A stretch of 64,000 nt of DNA from CAITNM01 sp021298215 (GTDB lineage: Bacteria > Pseudomonadota > Alphaproteobacteria > Paracaedibacterales > CAITNM01): contig JBKCOJ010000006.1 in the NCBI GenBank assembly GCA_046309815.1, positions 1 through 64,000 on the forward strand, written 5' to 3'. This document shows positions 34,445 through 42,598 of this stretch, piece by piece. Positions within the stretch are counted from its first letter, which is position 1, and each line of letters opens with the position of its first letter. The notes under the pieces were generated by a model. That model saw nothing but the letters and a program-made list of their open reading frames with translations. It searched no databases and was not told the origin of the DNA. Position numbers and translations under genes: made by a program.

Positions 34445-36568
34445 ATGGCTTTAGAAAAGCTTGGCCGGAAACTGATTGCTTTATTGGGGGGAGGAAATGA
34501 GGCCCCGAAGACATCGTCCTTTAAACGCTTTTGGCAAGAATCGGCTCAGTTTCATAAAATTTGCGATTTACTTCCTTATGATGCCTATGATCGTAAGACC
34601 AAGTTATTTTATTCCGATGAAACCGTCGGATTTGTCATCGAAACCCAACCTTTGGTGGGGTCATCGGTAGAGATGCAAAAGGAGTTAGAAAATATCTTTG
34701 CCGTAGCGTTGCCCGAAGGCAGTTCGTTTCAAGTGATGCTGTGGGCAGATCCTCATGTAGGCGATCAGTTAGATGCGTACGTTGACGCACGTAAAAACGC
34801 GCCTAATGCGTCTTCTATGCTGATTAAAATGTCAGAAAAACGTGCCGAATATCTGAAGTCCTTTGCGTACGAGTCGCCGTTTAAACCGTTTACGGTGCGT
34901 AACTTTCGGTGTTTTTTTAGTATTTCGTTACGACGCACCGAGAGTCGACGTGATGATGAAGAGATCTGTGAACGGATTAAAAGCCAACTCATGACGACCC
35001 TAGAAATGTTAAGCATTCCCGGAGTGGTCTGGGGACCTGAGGAATTATTATCAACCCTTGATGGTATTCTTAATCACCGTATTGGTCAGGTAAAGGCGCC
35101 AAAGATTCGTTGGAACGCTTTTCAGCGACTTAGTGATCACTTGAGTTGCAATGAGTCCGATCTAAAGGTAAAGAAGGACGAGCTCCTGCTGCATGATGAA
35201 ACCGTAACAGTACGCACCTATAACGTTCGTTCCTGGCCAAACATGTGGTCGTTGCATGCCATGAGTGAGCTCATTGGCGACGAGAATCGAGATCAAGCGC
35301 AGATTCCTTGTCCGTTTATCATCCACTATGGACTAACGATCCCTGTACAGGATAAACAAAAAACCAAGTTCCTTGCTAAAGCTTCTTGGGTGGAAAAGCA
35401 AGCAGCTTCTCCTCTTGCTAAGTACATCGGTGAGAGTAAACGAGAAGCGGAAGAATTGGCGTTTTTACGCGAAGAAGTGAATAAGGATGAGCGCATTGTG
35501 CAAACGCACTTTGGCGTGATCCTGATGGCTAAACCAGAAGAAATTGATAACGCCGAACAAATCCTTAATAACCTTTTTATCTCCAAAGAATGGAAACTCG
35601 AGAAGAACAAGTACCTGCATCTGCCGATGTTTTTAAGCAGCTTTCCCTGCATGTGGGGACATTCCTATGTGCAAGCTCTCTTATATGCACAAAAGCTTAA
35701 AACCACCGTCTCAACCGAATCGGGGAATTTGCTGCCGATTCAAGGAGAATGGAAGGGGACCAAAACACCTGGCATGTTGTTGGTGGGAAAGCGTGGACAG
35801 GTTAAGACTTGGTCGCCCTTTGATAATGACGCCGGTAATTATAATGTGGCAGTGGTTGGGCGTTCAGGGTCGGGGAAATCGGTCTTTATGCAAGAAATGG
35901 TAGCAAGCATGAAGGCCATTGGGGGAAGGGTCTTTATCTTTGATGTCGGTAGGTCCTTTGAAAAACTCTGTGAAATCTTAAGTGGTGAGTTTATGGAGTT
36001 TAGTGCCGAGACCTCTTTATGCATCAATCCGTTCTCAACGATACCGGTAGATAATCCAGAGGTAGCTCAAGAAGCGCTGTCGATGCTAAAATCTGTCCTT
36101 CCGCTGATGGCAGCACCTAAGCACGGCGTATCGGATAAGGGGGCCTCGCTTCTAGAGCAAGCGATGTTAGAGAGCTGGAACGCACATAAAAATGACACCA
36201 CCATCACGCATATTGCCGAGTGGTTACTCGCCCATAAAGATAAAGAAGCCCAAGACCTAGGAATGAGTCTCTTCCCGTACACCAAAGAGGGAAGCTATGG
36301 ACGCTTCTTCAATGGTCCAAGCACGGTGAATTTAGATAACCCGTTCATTGTGATTGAAATGGAAGAATTAAAAGAGCGTAAAGATCTGCAAGCGGTGGTG
36401 GTGCAGATGTTGATCGTCAACATCACTAACAAGATGTTCTTAGGCGATCGTAAAACGCCGTTTCAGATTGTCTTTGATGAAGCTTGGGTCTCCTTCAAGG
36501 CGGGCAGGGTGGAAGCTTTATGGAAATGCTGGCACGACGTTTACGTAAATACCGTGGTGGCTTGGTAG
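34445..36568 (+). CDS. traC: Type IV secretion ATPase TraC, N-terminal part (frameshifted gene)
   Basis: The VirB4-type ATPase that powers pilus assembly. This open frame of 707 codons has the conserved N-terminal domain, Walker A in VVGRSGSGKSVFMQEM (about residue 475) and Walker B in IVFDEAW (about residue 680). It then leaves the family sequence and stops after WVSFKAGRVEALW. The expected continuation DEAW-x-LLQGGQGGSFMEMLARR is present in another frame. One missing G in a GGG run at about 36485-36488 explains the break. Combined length would be about 845 residues, the normal TraC size. Confidence 0.85.
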   Translation: MALEKLGRKLIALLGGGNEAPKTSSFKRFWQESAQFHKICDLLPYDAYDRKTKLFYSDETVGFVIETQPLVGSSVEMQKELENIFAVALPEGSSFQVMLWADPHVGDQLDAYVDARKNAPNASSMLIKMSEKRAEYLKSFAYESPFKPFTVRNFRCFFSISLRRTESRRDDEEICERIKSQLMTTLEMLSIPGVVWGPEELLSTLDGILNHRIGQVKAPKIRWNAFQRLSDHLSCNESDLKVKKDELLLHDETVTVRTYNVRSWPNMWSLHAMSELIGDENRDQAQIPCPFIIHYGLTIPVQDKQKTKFLAKASWVEKQAASPLAKYIGESKREAEELAFLREEVNKDERIVQTHFGVILMAKPEEIDNAEQILNNLFISKEWKLEKNKYLHLPMFLSSFPCMWGHSYVQALLYAQKLKTTVSTESGNLLPIQGEWKGTKTPGMLLVGKRGQVKTWSPFDNDAGNYNVAVVGRSGSGKSVFMQEMVASMKAIGGRVFIFDVGRSFEKLCEILSGEFMEFSAETSLCINPFSTIPVDNPEVAQEALSMLKSVLPLMAAPKHGVSDKGASLLEQAMLESWNAHKNDTTITHIAEWLLAHKDKEAQDLGMSLFPYTKEGSYGRFFNGPSTVNLDNPFIVIEMEELKERKDLQAVVVQMLIVNITNKMFLGDRKTPFQIVFDEAWVSFKAGRVEALWKCWHDVYVNTVVAW

Positions 36569-36984
36569 TGGGCACCCAAAGCCTTAATGACTTTTATCAA
36601 AGCCCAGGAGCTCGTGCTGTTTTTGAAAATAGCGACACGCTTTGCATGTTATCGCAACGTGAAGAAGCGATTGATTTGCTTAAAGAACAAAAGCGAATTT
36701 CGATGACACCGCAAAAGGAAGCCCAGCTCAAATCCGTCAAAACGAAGCAGGGTCAATATGCGGAAATCGCGGTTATTACCCCTCAAGGGTATTCGATTGA
36801 GCGTCTGCCTTTAGATCCATTTTCGTTAGTGGTCTATTCAACGAAACCAGAAGAGTATGCCGCCGCAAAAGATCTAAAAAACCGAGGGCTCACCATGGAA
36901 GAAGCAGTTTCTACCATTGTTGCCGCGAGAAAGAAAATGAAGAACCCCAACTATCAACACTACATTGAGGAGAAAGCGGCATGA
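36484..36984 (+). CDS. traC: TraC, C-terminal part after the frameshift
   Basis: The remainder of traC in a different frame: LLQGGQGGSFMEMLARRLRKYRGGLVVGTQSLNDFY is the highly conserved TraC motif that follows Walker B, and NSDTLCMLSQREEAI comes after. On its own it lacks the nucleotide-binding motifs and could only start at a TTG (36484) or an internal ATG (36520), neither with a good ribosome site. It is therefore almost certainly part of the upstream frame and is functional only if the frameshift is a sequencing error or is bypassed. Its stop overlaps the trbI start. Confidence 0.8.
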   Translation: MGLLQGGQGGSFMEMLARRLRKYRGGLVVGTQSLNDFYQSPGARAVFENSDTLCMLSQREEAIDLLKEQKRISMTPQKEAQLKSVKTKQGQYAEIAVITPQGYSIERLPLDPFSLVVYSTKPEEYAAAKDLKNRGLTMEEAVSTIVAARKKMKNPNYQHYIEEKAA

Positions 36985-37340
36985 CAACCAATCCAAAAAT
37001 CCAACGTATTCTCAGTTTAGTAGCCATTAGTCTAAGTTTGGTAACAATTATTGTTGATCAATGTAAAGAATCTCGATTCGCTACTGTAGACATGGGGCAA
37101 TTAATCAATCTTCAAGCAGCTCAGCTTGGTCAACAGTATCCTGATGGCAAGGTGCCAACGGCGGTGATGCAGCATCTTATTGCTGATCTTAAAGATCGGA
37201 TTAAAGAAGTAGCTCAAGAGAAAAAGGTCATCCTTCTAGCGAAAGGAGCTGTTTTAAACGATAGCTTGCCGGATTATACGGAGCTCCTCAATGAATCGTT
37301 GGCATCGCAAGCAGAAGAACAAGAAAAGGAAGAGGATTAA
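36981..37340 (+). CDS. trbI: F-type transfer protein TrbI
   Basis: A 119-residue inner-membrane protein with one transmembrane segment (ILSLVAISLSLVTIIVDQC) and a periplasmic domain with VTxDMGQLINLQ-like and KKVILLAKGAVLNDSLPDYT segments, the latter matching the F TrbI C-terminus. In F, TrbI influences pilus retraction. It starts inside the traC stop codon and is followed after 3 bp by the signal peptidase gene, the F-plasmid order traC-trbI-traW with one insertion. Confidence 0.8.
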   Translation: MTTNPKIQRILSLVAISLSLVTIIVDQCKESRFATVDMGQLINLQAAQLGQQYPDGKVPTAVMQHLIADLKDRIKEVAQEKKVILLAKGAVLNDSLPDYTELLNESLASQAEEQEKEED

Positions 37341-37343
37341 AGG

Positions 37344-37859
37344 ATGAGTATACCTATAACTATAGCTGCTCCGATATTTACTTGGTTAAAGCCATGCTTT
37401 ACAAAAGCTTCCCTGAAGAGAGGGATAAAGGGATTCGTTCTTACTTTTTTAGGTATAGGGTTCTTGGGTGAGCATCTTCATGTGATTAAAAACACAACGC
37501 ATTCGATGCCGGAACGTTACTTTGTGCATTTTTCTCATCTTAAGCCAAAACGGGGTGACATTACCTTGGTCTATAACACCTTTACCCAAGGCAACTTGAT
37601 TAAACGGATCATTGGCGAAGAGGGAGACAAGGTTTCTTACGATAAGCAGGGGGAGATTTGGGTTGGTAATAAACGTGTTGGGAAGGTATATCCGACAACA
37701 CGTGATGGCAGACCGCTTCGCCCGATCCCGACGCTCGTTATTCCTAAGGGCTATGTGTTTTTATATGCACCCCATCCAAGGAGTTTTGATTCTCGGTATA
37801 GGGAAGTGGGGTTGGTGCATCGTCACCAATTACAGGGTCGCTTAATCGCGGTGGTGTAA
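37344..37859 (+). CDS. TraF-type signal peptidase (S26 family)
   Basis: A 171-residue S26C-type serine peptidase related to TraF of RP4 and to LepB, likely the pilin-processing enzyme. A transmembrane segment (GFVLTFLGIGFLG) is followed by THSMPERYF, with the catalytic Ser, and by NLIKRIIGEEGD, with the catalytic Lys, then the signal-peptidase box PKGYVFLYAPHPRSFDSRY. It should be distinguished from the thioredoxin-like F TraF further downstream. Many Rickettsiales- and Pseudomonas-type F-like loci carry it at this place. Confidence 0.88.
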   Translation: MSIPITIAAPIFTWLKPCFTKASLKRGIKGFVLTFLGIGFLGEHLHVIKNTTHSMPERYFVHFSHLKPKRGDITLVYNTFTQGNLIKRIIGEEGDKVSYDKQGEIWVGNKRVGKVYPTTRDGRPLRPIPTLVIPKGYVFLYAPHPRSFDSRYREVGLVHRHQLQGRLIAVV

Positions 37860-37864
37860 AGCAT

Positions 37865-38551
37865 ATGGCAAAAACCTGGTTGATATTTTTCTTCTTGATA
37901 GAAATGTGTTTGAGAGCTGCTCAAGCAAAGGACTTGGGAACCTTTGGCGCAATGTTTCCTATTGAAGAAAACAACTTGCTTGACGTGATTCAAGCACGGC
38001 TTGCCAAGCTACAGCAGGAGGGGACATTGGAGAGGCATCAGCAAAATATCCAAAGCAAGGTTAAAAAACGCATAGAGAGACCTCAAGCGGTTGAAGGGAT
38101 TATCCATACCGTACAACCACGCACCTATACCTTTGATCCTTCCATTACCGTGACTAAAGACCTTAAAGATCATCAAGGCACCGTTTTTTACCAAAAGGGA
38201 CAACGGGTAAATCCATTGGAAACACGAGCATTAACTAAATCCTTACTCTTCATTGATGGAGATGAATCCACGCATCTGACCTGGGCGTTTTTTATGCTGA
38301 AAGGTCATCCCCTTGCCAAAGTAATTTTGGTGAAAGGGGCTCCTTTGCAGATGATGAAAGATCTTGGGATCCCGATTTTTTTTGATCAGTTTGGCAAGAT
38401 CACCCATAAGCTTGGTATTAAACAAGTGCCGGCCATCGTTACCCAAGAGGGAATGCTTCTTAAAGTCGAAGAACAGAAGGCGGATGCAGATAGCTTAGTA
38501 GCAACACGTCACCAAGAAACTAGATCCATAAATGCAAAAACGAGGAGATAA
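37865..38551 (+). CDS. traW: Type IV secretion protein TraW
   Basis: A periplasmic protein of 228 residues needed for F-pilus assembly, partner of TrbC and TraU. It has a signal peptide (WLIFFFLIEMCLRAAQA), the TraW opening KDLGTFGAMFPIEENNLLDVI, and the conserved PRTYTFDPSITVTKDLKDH and LFIDGDESTHLTWA blocks. The C-terminus repeats the thioredoxin-like layout of TrbC (VPAIVTQEG). It lies 5 bp after the peptidase gene. Confidence 0.9.
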   Translation: MAKTWLIFFFLIEMCLRAAQAKDLGTFGAMFPIEENNLLDVIQARLAKLQQEGTLERHQQNIQSKVKKRIERPQAVEGIIHTVQPRTYTFDPSITVTKDLKDHQGTVFYQKGQRVNPLETRALTKSLLFIDGDESTHLTWAFFMLKGHPLAKVILVKGAPLQMMKDLGIPIFFDQFGKITHKLGIKQVPAIVTQEGMLLKVEEQKADADSLVATRHQETRSINAKTRR

Positions 38552-38554
38552 GAC

Positions 38555-39541
38555 GTGATCAAACGATTCCTTCTCTGCATCATGATTGTCCACAGCACGC
38601 TTGTAACCGCCAAGTGCGTGGGCAGGTTTGTGAATCCGATTTCCGATATCTGCTGGAGTTGTATTTTTCCCATCACCATTGGCGGCATGCGCGTCTCCGC
38701 TAGTGGTGAAGATACCTCAAACCCCCGACAAATTTTATGTACCTGTTCTAAACCGATTCCAAGAGTAGGGATTCCTATTTCATTTTGGGAGCCGGTGCGT
38801 ATGGTGGATGTTACGCGTACCCCATACTGTCTAGTTAATATGGGCGGCATTCAGATGATGGAACGCGGTGTGCAAGGTGCTGGCTCGGTAGAAAACGGTC
38901 ACCAAACCCGTAACACCTCGCGCATGCGTGATTCCTTCTATCAAGTGCATTGGTATATGTACCCCGTCTTGTATTGGTTAGAACTGATTGTTGACCTGGT
39001 CTGCATGGAAAAAGGCGATGTCGATCTTGCCTACATCACTGAGCTTGATCCCTTATGGAACGATGATGAGACGGCGTTTATTCTCAATCCGGAAGCTGTC
39101 TTATTTGCTAATCCGATTGCGCAAGCGGCGTGTGCGGCAGACTGTGTGATGGCAAGCGCTGGGTTTGGTCGAGATGAACTGTTTTGGTGTGGGGGATGTC
39201 AGGGGAGTATGTATCCTTTTAGTGGCTCTATCCCAGCACACGTCGGAGGGGTGCAAGCTAGCTTATTAGCGTTACAACGCATGATTGCCAAATTACATCG
39301 GGAAGGATTGCTTTGGGGCACCGTCGGTCGTGATGCCTGGTGTGATCGGTATCCGATGCCGATTATTAAAAAGACGCAATACAAAACGCAAATGCTTTAT
39401 CCCACTCCATCAACGGGATCACGCCAGTGTCATCCGCTCGGTCGAACCGAAGTGATATGGGGAAGTGGTAAAGAGTTTCCCTACCAAGGGGAGGATTTTG
39501 GGTATTTGATTTGGAGAAAAAGATCGTGTTGCTTGCTCTAA
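38555..39541 (+). CDS. traU: Type IV secretion protein TraU
   Basis: A 328-residue, Cys-rich periplasmic protein of the F-type mating apparatus. The GTG start has ribosome site GAGGAG. A signal peptide (FLLCIMIVHSTLVTA) is followed by the very conserved CVGRFVNPISDICWSCIFPITIGG and by CTCSKPIPRVGIPISFWEP and YPMPIIKKTQYKTQMLYP, diagnostic for TraU. The Cys are kept and probably disulfide-bonded with the help of TraF. The end overlaps trbC. Confidence 0.95.
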   Translation: MIKRFLLCIMIVHSTLVTAKCVGRFVNPISDICWSCIFPITIGGMRVSASGEDTSNPRQILCTCSKPIPRVGIPISFWEPVRMVDVTRTPYCLVNMGGIQMMERGVQGAGSVENGHQTRNTSRMRDSFYQVHWYMYPVLYWLELIVDLVCMEKGDVDLAYITELDPLWNDDETAFILNPEAVLFANPIAQAACAADCVMASAGFGRDELFWCGGCQGSMYPFSGSIPAHVGGVQASLLALQRMIAKLHREGLLWGTVGRDAWCDRYPMPIIKKTQYKTQMLYPTPSTGSRQCHPLGRTEVIWGSGKEFPYQGEDFGYLIWRKRSCCLL

Positions 39542-40161
39542 TTCTAAGCGTTTGCTTATCTCTTCTTTCTCTCCTTGAGGCGGCGGCTCCAACTCAAGCA
39601 AAACCCGATCTGCAGAAGGTGTATAACGACGCGTTAAGTTGGAGTAAAGACAAACTCAAAGAGATGCCGAACACGCAACAAAGTGCGGCGATTGTTAATT
39701 CCTCAACAATAGGTGTATGCCGTGGCCAACAAGACGATAAAGGAGAACTCGCTATTGCGCCTGGATGTCCTAAGAAAAACCGAACCGAAATAGAACAAGA
39801 GCACCACGCTCATATAACCATGAACAATCCAAAAATGTTGGTCTTCGTGTCGTTTTCAATGCCCAAAGCAAGCCTAAATGCTCTTGCCAAGGAAGCGGAA
39901 AAGTTTGGAGCGGTATTGGTGATGAGGGGACTTAAAGGGGATTCGTTTAAAGAGACGCAAGCTGCATTTCAATCCTTAGGCGAAGAAGAGAGGTCAGGTA
40001 TTGAGATCAACCCTGAACTCTTTGAAACCTATAAAGTCCAGCAAGTGCCAGTGTTTGTAAAGGTTAGAACTACCCCAGAAGGAGACCTTCAAGAAATCGG
40101 GCGATTATCTGGAAATGTGTCGCTTACGTTTGCTGCACAAAAACTGCAGGACGTGTCATGA
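39511..40161 (+). CDS. trbC: Type IV secretion protein TrbC (F-type)
   Basis: A periplasmic thioredoxin-like protein of up to 216 residues acting with TraW. A hydrophobic leader is followed by the F-type TrbC core: LVFVSFSMPKASLNALAKEAEKFGAVLVMRGLKGDSFKET and VQQVPVFV with the cis-Pro. The start is uncertain: TTG at 39511 lies inside traU, while GTG at 39526 has GGAG at good distance and leaves a standard signal peptide. The stop overlaps the traN start (ATGA). Confidence 0.88.
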   Translation: MEKKIVLLALILSVCLSLLSLLEAAAPTQAKPDLQKVYNDALSWSKDKLKEMPNTQQSAAIVNSSTIGVCRGQQDDKGELAIAPGCPKKNRTEIEQEHHAHITMNNPKMLVFVSFSMPKASLNALAKEAEKFGAVLVMRGLKGDSFKETQAAFQSLGEEERSGIEINPELFETYKVQQVPVFVKVRTTPEGDLQEIGRLSGNVSLTFAAQKLQDVS

Positions 40162-41798
40162 AGATCTGGATTTTCCTTAATTTAGCAATGTATCAAGCGC
40201 TTGCGGCGATGGCGGAAGGCCATCACCAAGGTAAGGCATTAGCCGGATCTCTTCTAGGCGGTGTGCAAGCAGCAGCGGGTACATCTGCGGCCATCGTGCC
40301 AGGATTTGTCACCGATAATCCAAAAGAAGCCTCGTTGGATAATGGCTCCATTGGAGGAGCTACCAGCGCTGAAGTGAGAAGTAACGAGGCTTCGGTAGCG
40401 ATTTCAGAAAACTCACGAACACGACAAAAGTTTGTGCTTGATCCAAGCACGGATCCTCTGTTTATCAATGCTAATAAAGCAACAGCGAACCCAGAACAAA
40501 CCATGCAGGAGATGATTGTTGAAACGTCTTATGGGTCAGGGGGAGATCAAGATGAGATCGTTGAGTGTATGGAAGGGGGGGACGAATACCGTCAATCCTG
40601 TCGTAAACATTTAGTGGTTAATATTCAAATCACCCAAGCAAAAAAGTTTATCTCTGGTTATCAAACAGACACACGTGATTGTCGGTTGAATAGTGAATAC
40701 TTTTGTGTTCCTCACTTGAATTGCTGTCCATCAGTGCCTGTATATTCAACAATCCCTCGTAAAGTCGAGATCGTTTCGGAAGAATGGATTGATGGGTGTG
40801 CAGTTCTAGAAGCGCAAAGTGATGAAGGACTATGTCGGTATGAAGAAGAGATTGTTGGTCCTCAAGAAACGCGCTCAATTCAGGGCCCTGTGGTTGGATC
40901 TTCTGCTTTTGATAGTGAGTCGATTAAACGTGATGCTTGGGAAAAGACGTATGTCTATGCGTGCTTAAAAAAGATCGAAGGCACCTGTGATGCCCTGCGT
41001 GCTAAAGGATGCATTCAAATTAGCTCTGTTTGTGCTGAAGAAATTGGAGGCGTCTGTGTCGCGTGGAAGCAAACCTTTAGGTGTCCTTCTGCAAAAAAGA
41101 AGACGCGTAAATACCGCGCGGTGGGAGAGAAGTCACCGTTTTGTTTAACGGGTGATTGTGTTGATAGTGACTATGAAACTAACGGCGAAATGCTGAATGC
41201 GATGGCGCAGTTGGCAGTGCTCAAAGAAGTGCAAAACGATATTCGAGCCAATGTAGGAATCTTTAAAGGACAGCCACGGCAATGTCGGAAGAATTGTGTG
41301 GGGTTTCGTGATTGCTGCACCACCGGCAAAGGCTGGGGTGTTAGCATGCATCTTGCGGAGTGTAGTGGGGAAGAACGAGAACTTGCTGATTGGCGTGAGA
41401 AAAAACGGTGCGTTTTTGTAGGGACCTACTGTGCTGAAAAACTCATTGGTGTGTGCATTCGTAAAAAATCCAGCTTTTGCTGTTTTGGGACCAAGCTTGC
41501 AAAACTTCTGAATGATCAAGGACGGCGTCAACTAGGAATTGGGTTTGGGGACGCAGAAGCCCCTGACTGTCGGGGTTTAACACCCGATGAGTTAAGCCGA
41601 ATCGATATGTCGCGCATGGATTTGTCCGAATTGTATGAGGATGTTCAGAAGAATTTCAAACCAAAAGCCCAAGAACATATCGCCCAAGGGGTGGAATTAG
41701 ACCGCATTCGCGAAAACATGAGTCACATGACCAAAAAAGTGAAGGTTTCTGGAACGAACGGAGATTCTTCATCCAACACGGTAAGAGATCAGCTTTGA
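40158..41798 (+). CDS. traN: Mating-pair stabilisation protein TraN
   Basis: A 546-residue Cys-rich outer-membrane adhesin that stabilises mating pairs. It has a signal peptide (IFLNLAMYQALAAMAEG), a region with many Cys in short spacing (NLNCCPS-like, ALRAKGCIQISSVCAEEIGGVC, ECSGEERELADWREKKRCVFVG, IRKKSSFCCFGTKLAKLLNDQGR), and the typical closing GIGFGDAEAPDCRGLTPDELSRID. It is slightly shorter than F TraN (602), mostly in the N-terminal receptor-contact part. It overlaps trbC and traF by 4 bp each. Confidence 0.92.
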   Translation: MKIWIFLNLAMYQALAAMAEGHHQGKALAGSLLGGVQAAAGTSAAIVPGFVTDNPKEASLDNGSIGGATSAEVRSNEASVAISENSRTRQKFVLDPSTDPLFINANKATANPEQTMQEMIVETSYGSGGDQDEIVECMEGGDEYRQSCRKHLVVNIQITQAKKFISGYQTDTRDCRLNSEYFCVPHLNCCPSVPVYSTIPRKVEIVSEEWIDGCAVLEAQSDEGLCRYEEEIVGPQETRSIQGPVVGSSAFDSESIKRDAWEKTYVYACLKKIEGTCDALRAKGCIQISSVCAEEIGGVCVAWKQTFRCPSAKKKTRKYRAVGEKSPFCLTGDCVDSDYETNGEMLNAMAQLAVLKEVQNDIRANVGIFKGQPRQCRKNCVGFRDCCTTGKGWGVSMHLAECSGEERELADWREKKRCVFVGTYCAEKLIGVCIRKKSSFCCFGTKLAKLLNDQGRRQLGIGFGDAEAPDCRGLTPDELSRIDMSRMDLSELYEDVQKNFKPKAQEHIAQGVELDRIRENMSHMTKKVKVSGTNGDSSSNTVRDQL

Positions 41799-41815
41799 GA
41801 AAAGGAATGAAGGGT

Positions 41816-42598
41816 ATGAAAAAACATAAAGAATTCTTAATAGGGCTAGTTCTTACCTCCACGCTAGAGGCAACCTCGTATTACCAAAATCATGAAAAGG
41901 GCTGGCATTGGTATGAGCTGCAAGAAGTACCAATCGAAGAAAAGCAGCCCGCTGAAAAACCCGTAAACTCTTCAACAAGTTCTTCCATACTTTCGAAGAA
42001 AAAAACTCCTAAAGAGATCGTGGCAAGCTACCGCGAAGAACTCGAAAATCGTCTTGCTGCGGCCTGGATTGATCCCACGCCACAAAAAATACGCGCTTAT
42101 CAAGACATGCAAAAGGATATGACGGATCGTTCCAAGGCATTTAGTGATGGGTGGATGCAAAGCGTGTTTTTAAACCCAGCTCTTGATCACACTCTGGTCT
42201 CGCCAGTGAATCAGCGCGCTCGTCATGTACAACTGGATCTAGAAAAGAAACAAGTGAAAGAAACCATCCAAGCGCTTGCCAAAGAGTATGGGTTGTTTTT
42301 CTTTTTTAGTGGCAATTGTGAGTACTGTCATCAGTTTGCGCCAATTGTGAAGCAATTTAGTGAGCAATATGGCTGGGAAGTCCTTCCTATTAGTGTTGAT
42401 GGCGGTCAATTAGATCTCTTTCCCAATGCACAACCGGATAATGGCCTGTTTGTCCAGTGGCAACCTGGCAATCAAGGGCAGGTGATGCCCGCTTTATTCG
42501 CGGTGAATCCCAATACCGGTCATGTCATTCCCATTGCATTTGGCATGACCAGTATTGATCAAATGGAAATCCGGATTATGAGTTTGGTGAAAGCATGA
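41816..42598 (+). CDS. traF: Type IV secretion protein TraF, thioredoxin-like
   Basis: A periplasmic protein of 260 residues with a signal peptide (KEFLIGLVLTSTLEATS) and a thioredoxin-fold C-terminal half in which the active site is C-x2-C (SGNCEYCHQFAP). F TraF often lacks this pair, so this version may really exchange disulfides for TraN and TraU. The ATG at 41816 has AAAGGA at 9 bp; an upstream TTG in frame is less likely. The traH frame starts within the traF stop. Confidence 0.9.
   Translation: MKKHKEFLIGLVLTSTLEATSYYQNHEKGWHWYELQEVPIEEKQPAEKPVNSSTSSSILSKKKTPKEIVASYREELENRLAAAWIDPTPQKIRAYQDMQKDMTDRSKAFSDGWMQSVFLNPALDHTLVSPVNQRARHVQLDLEKKQVKETIQALAKEYGLFFFFSGNCEYCHQFAPIVKQFSEQYGWEVLPISVDGGQLDLFPNAQPDNGLFVQWQPGNQGQVMPALFAVNPNTGHVIPIAFGMTSIDQMEIRIMSLVKA

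Noticed and set aside
36470..36530. Programmed -1 frameshift in traC
   Set aside because: The shift direction would restore the frame, but there is no X-XXY-YYZ heptamer or obvious downstream structure, so a mutation or base-call error is more likely.
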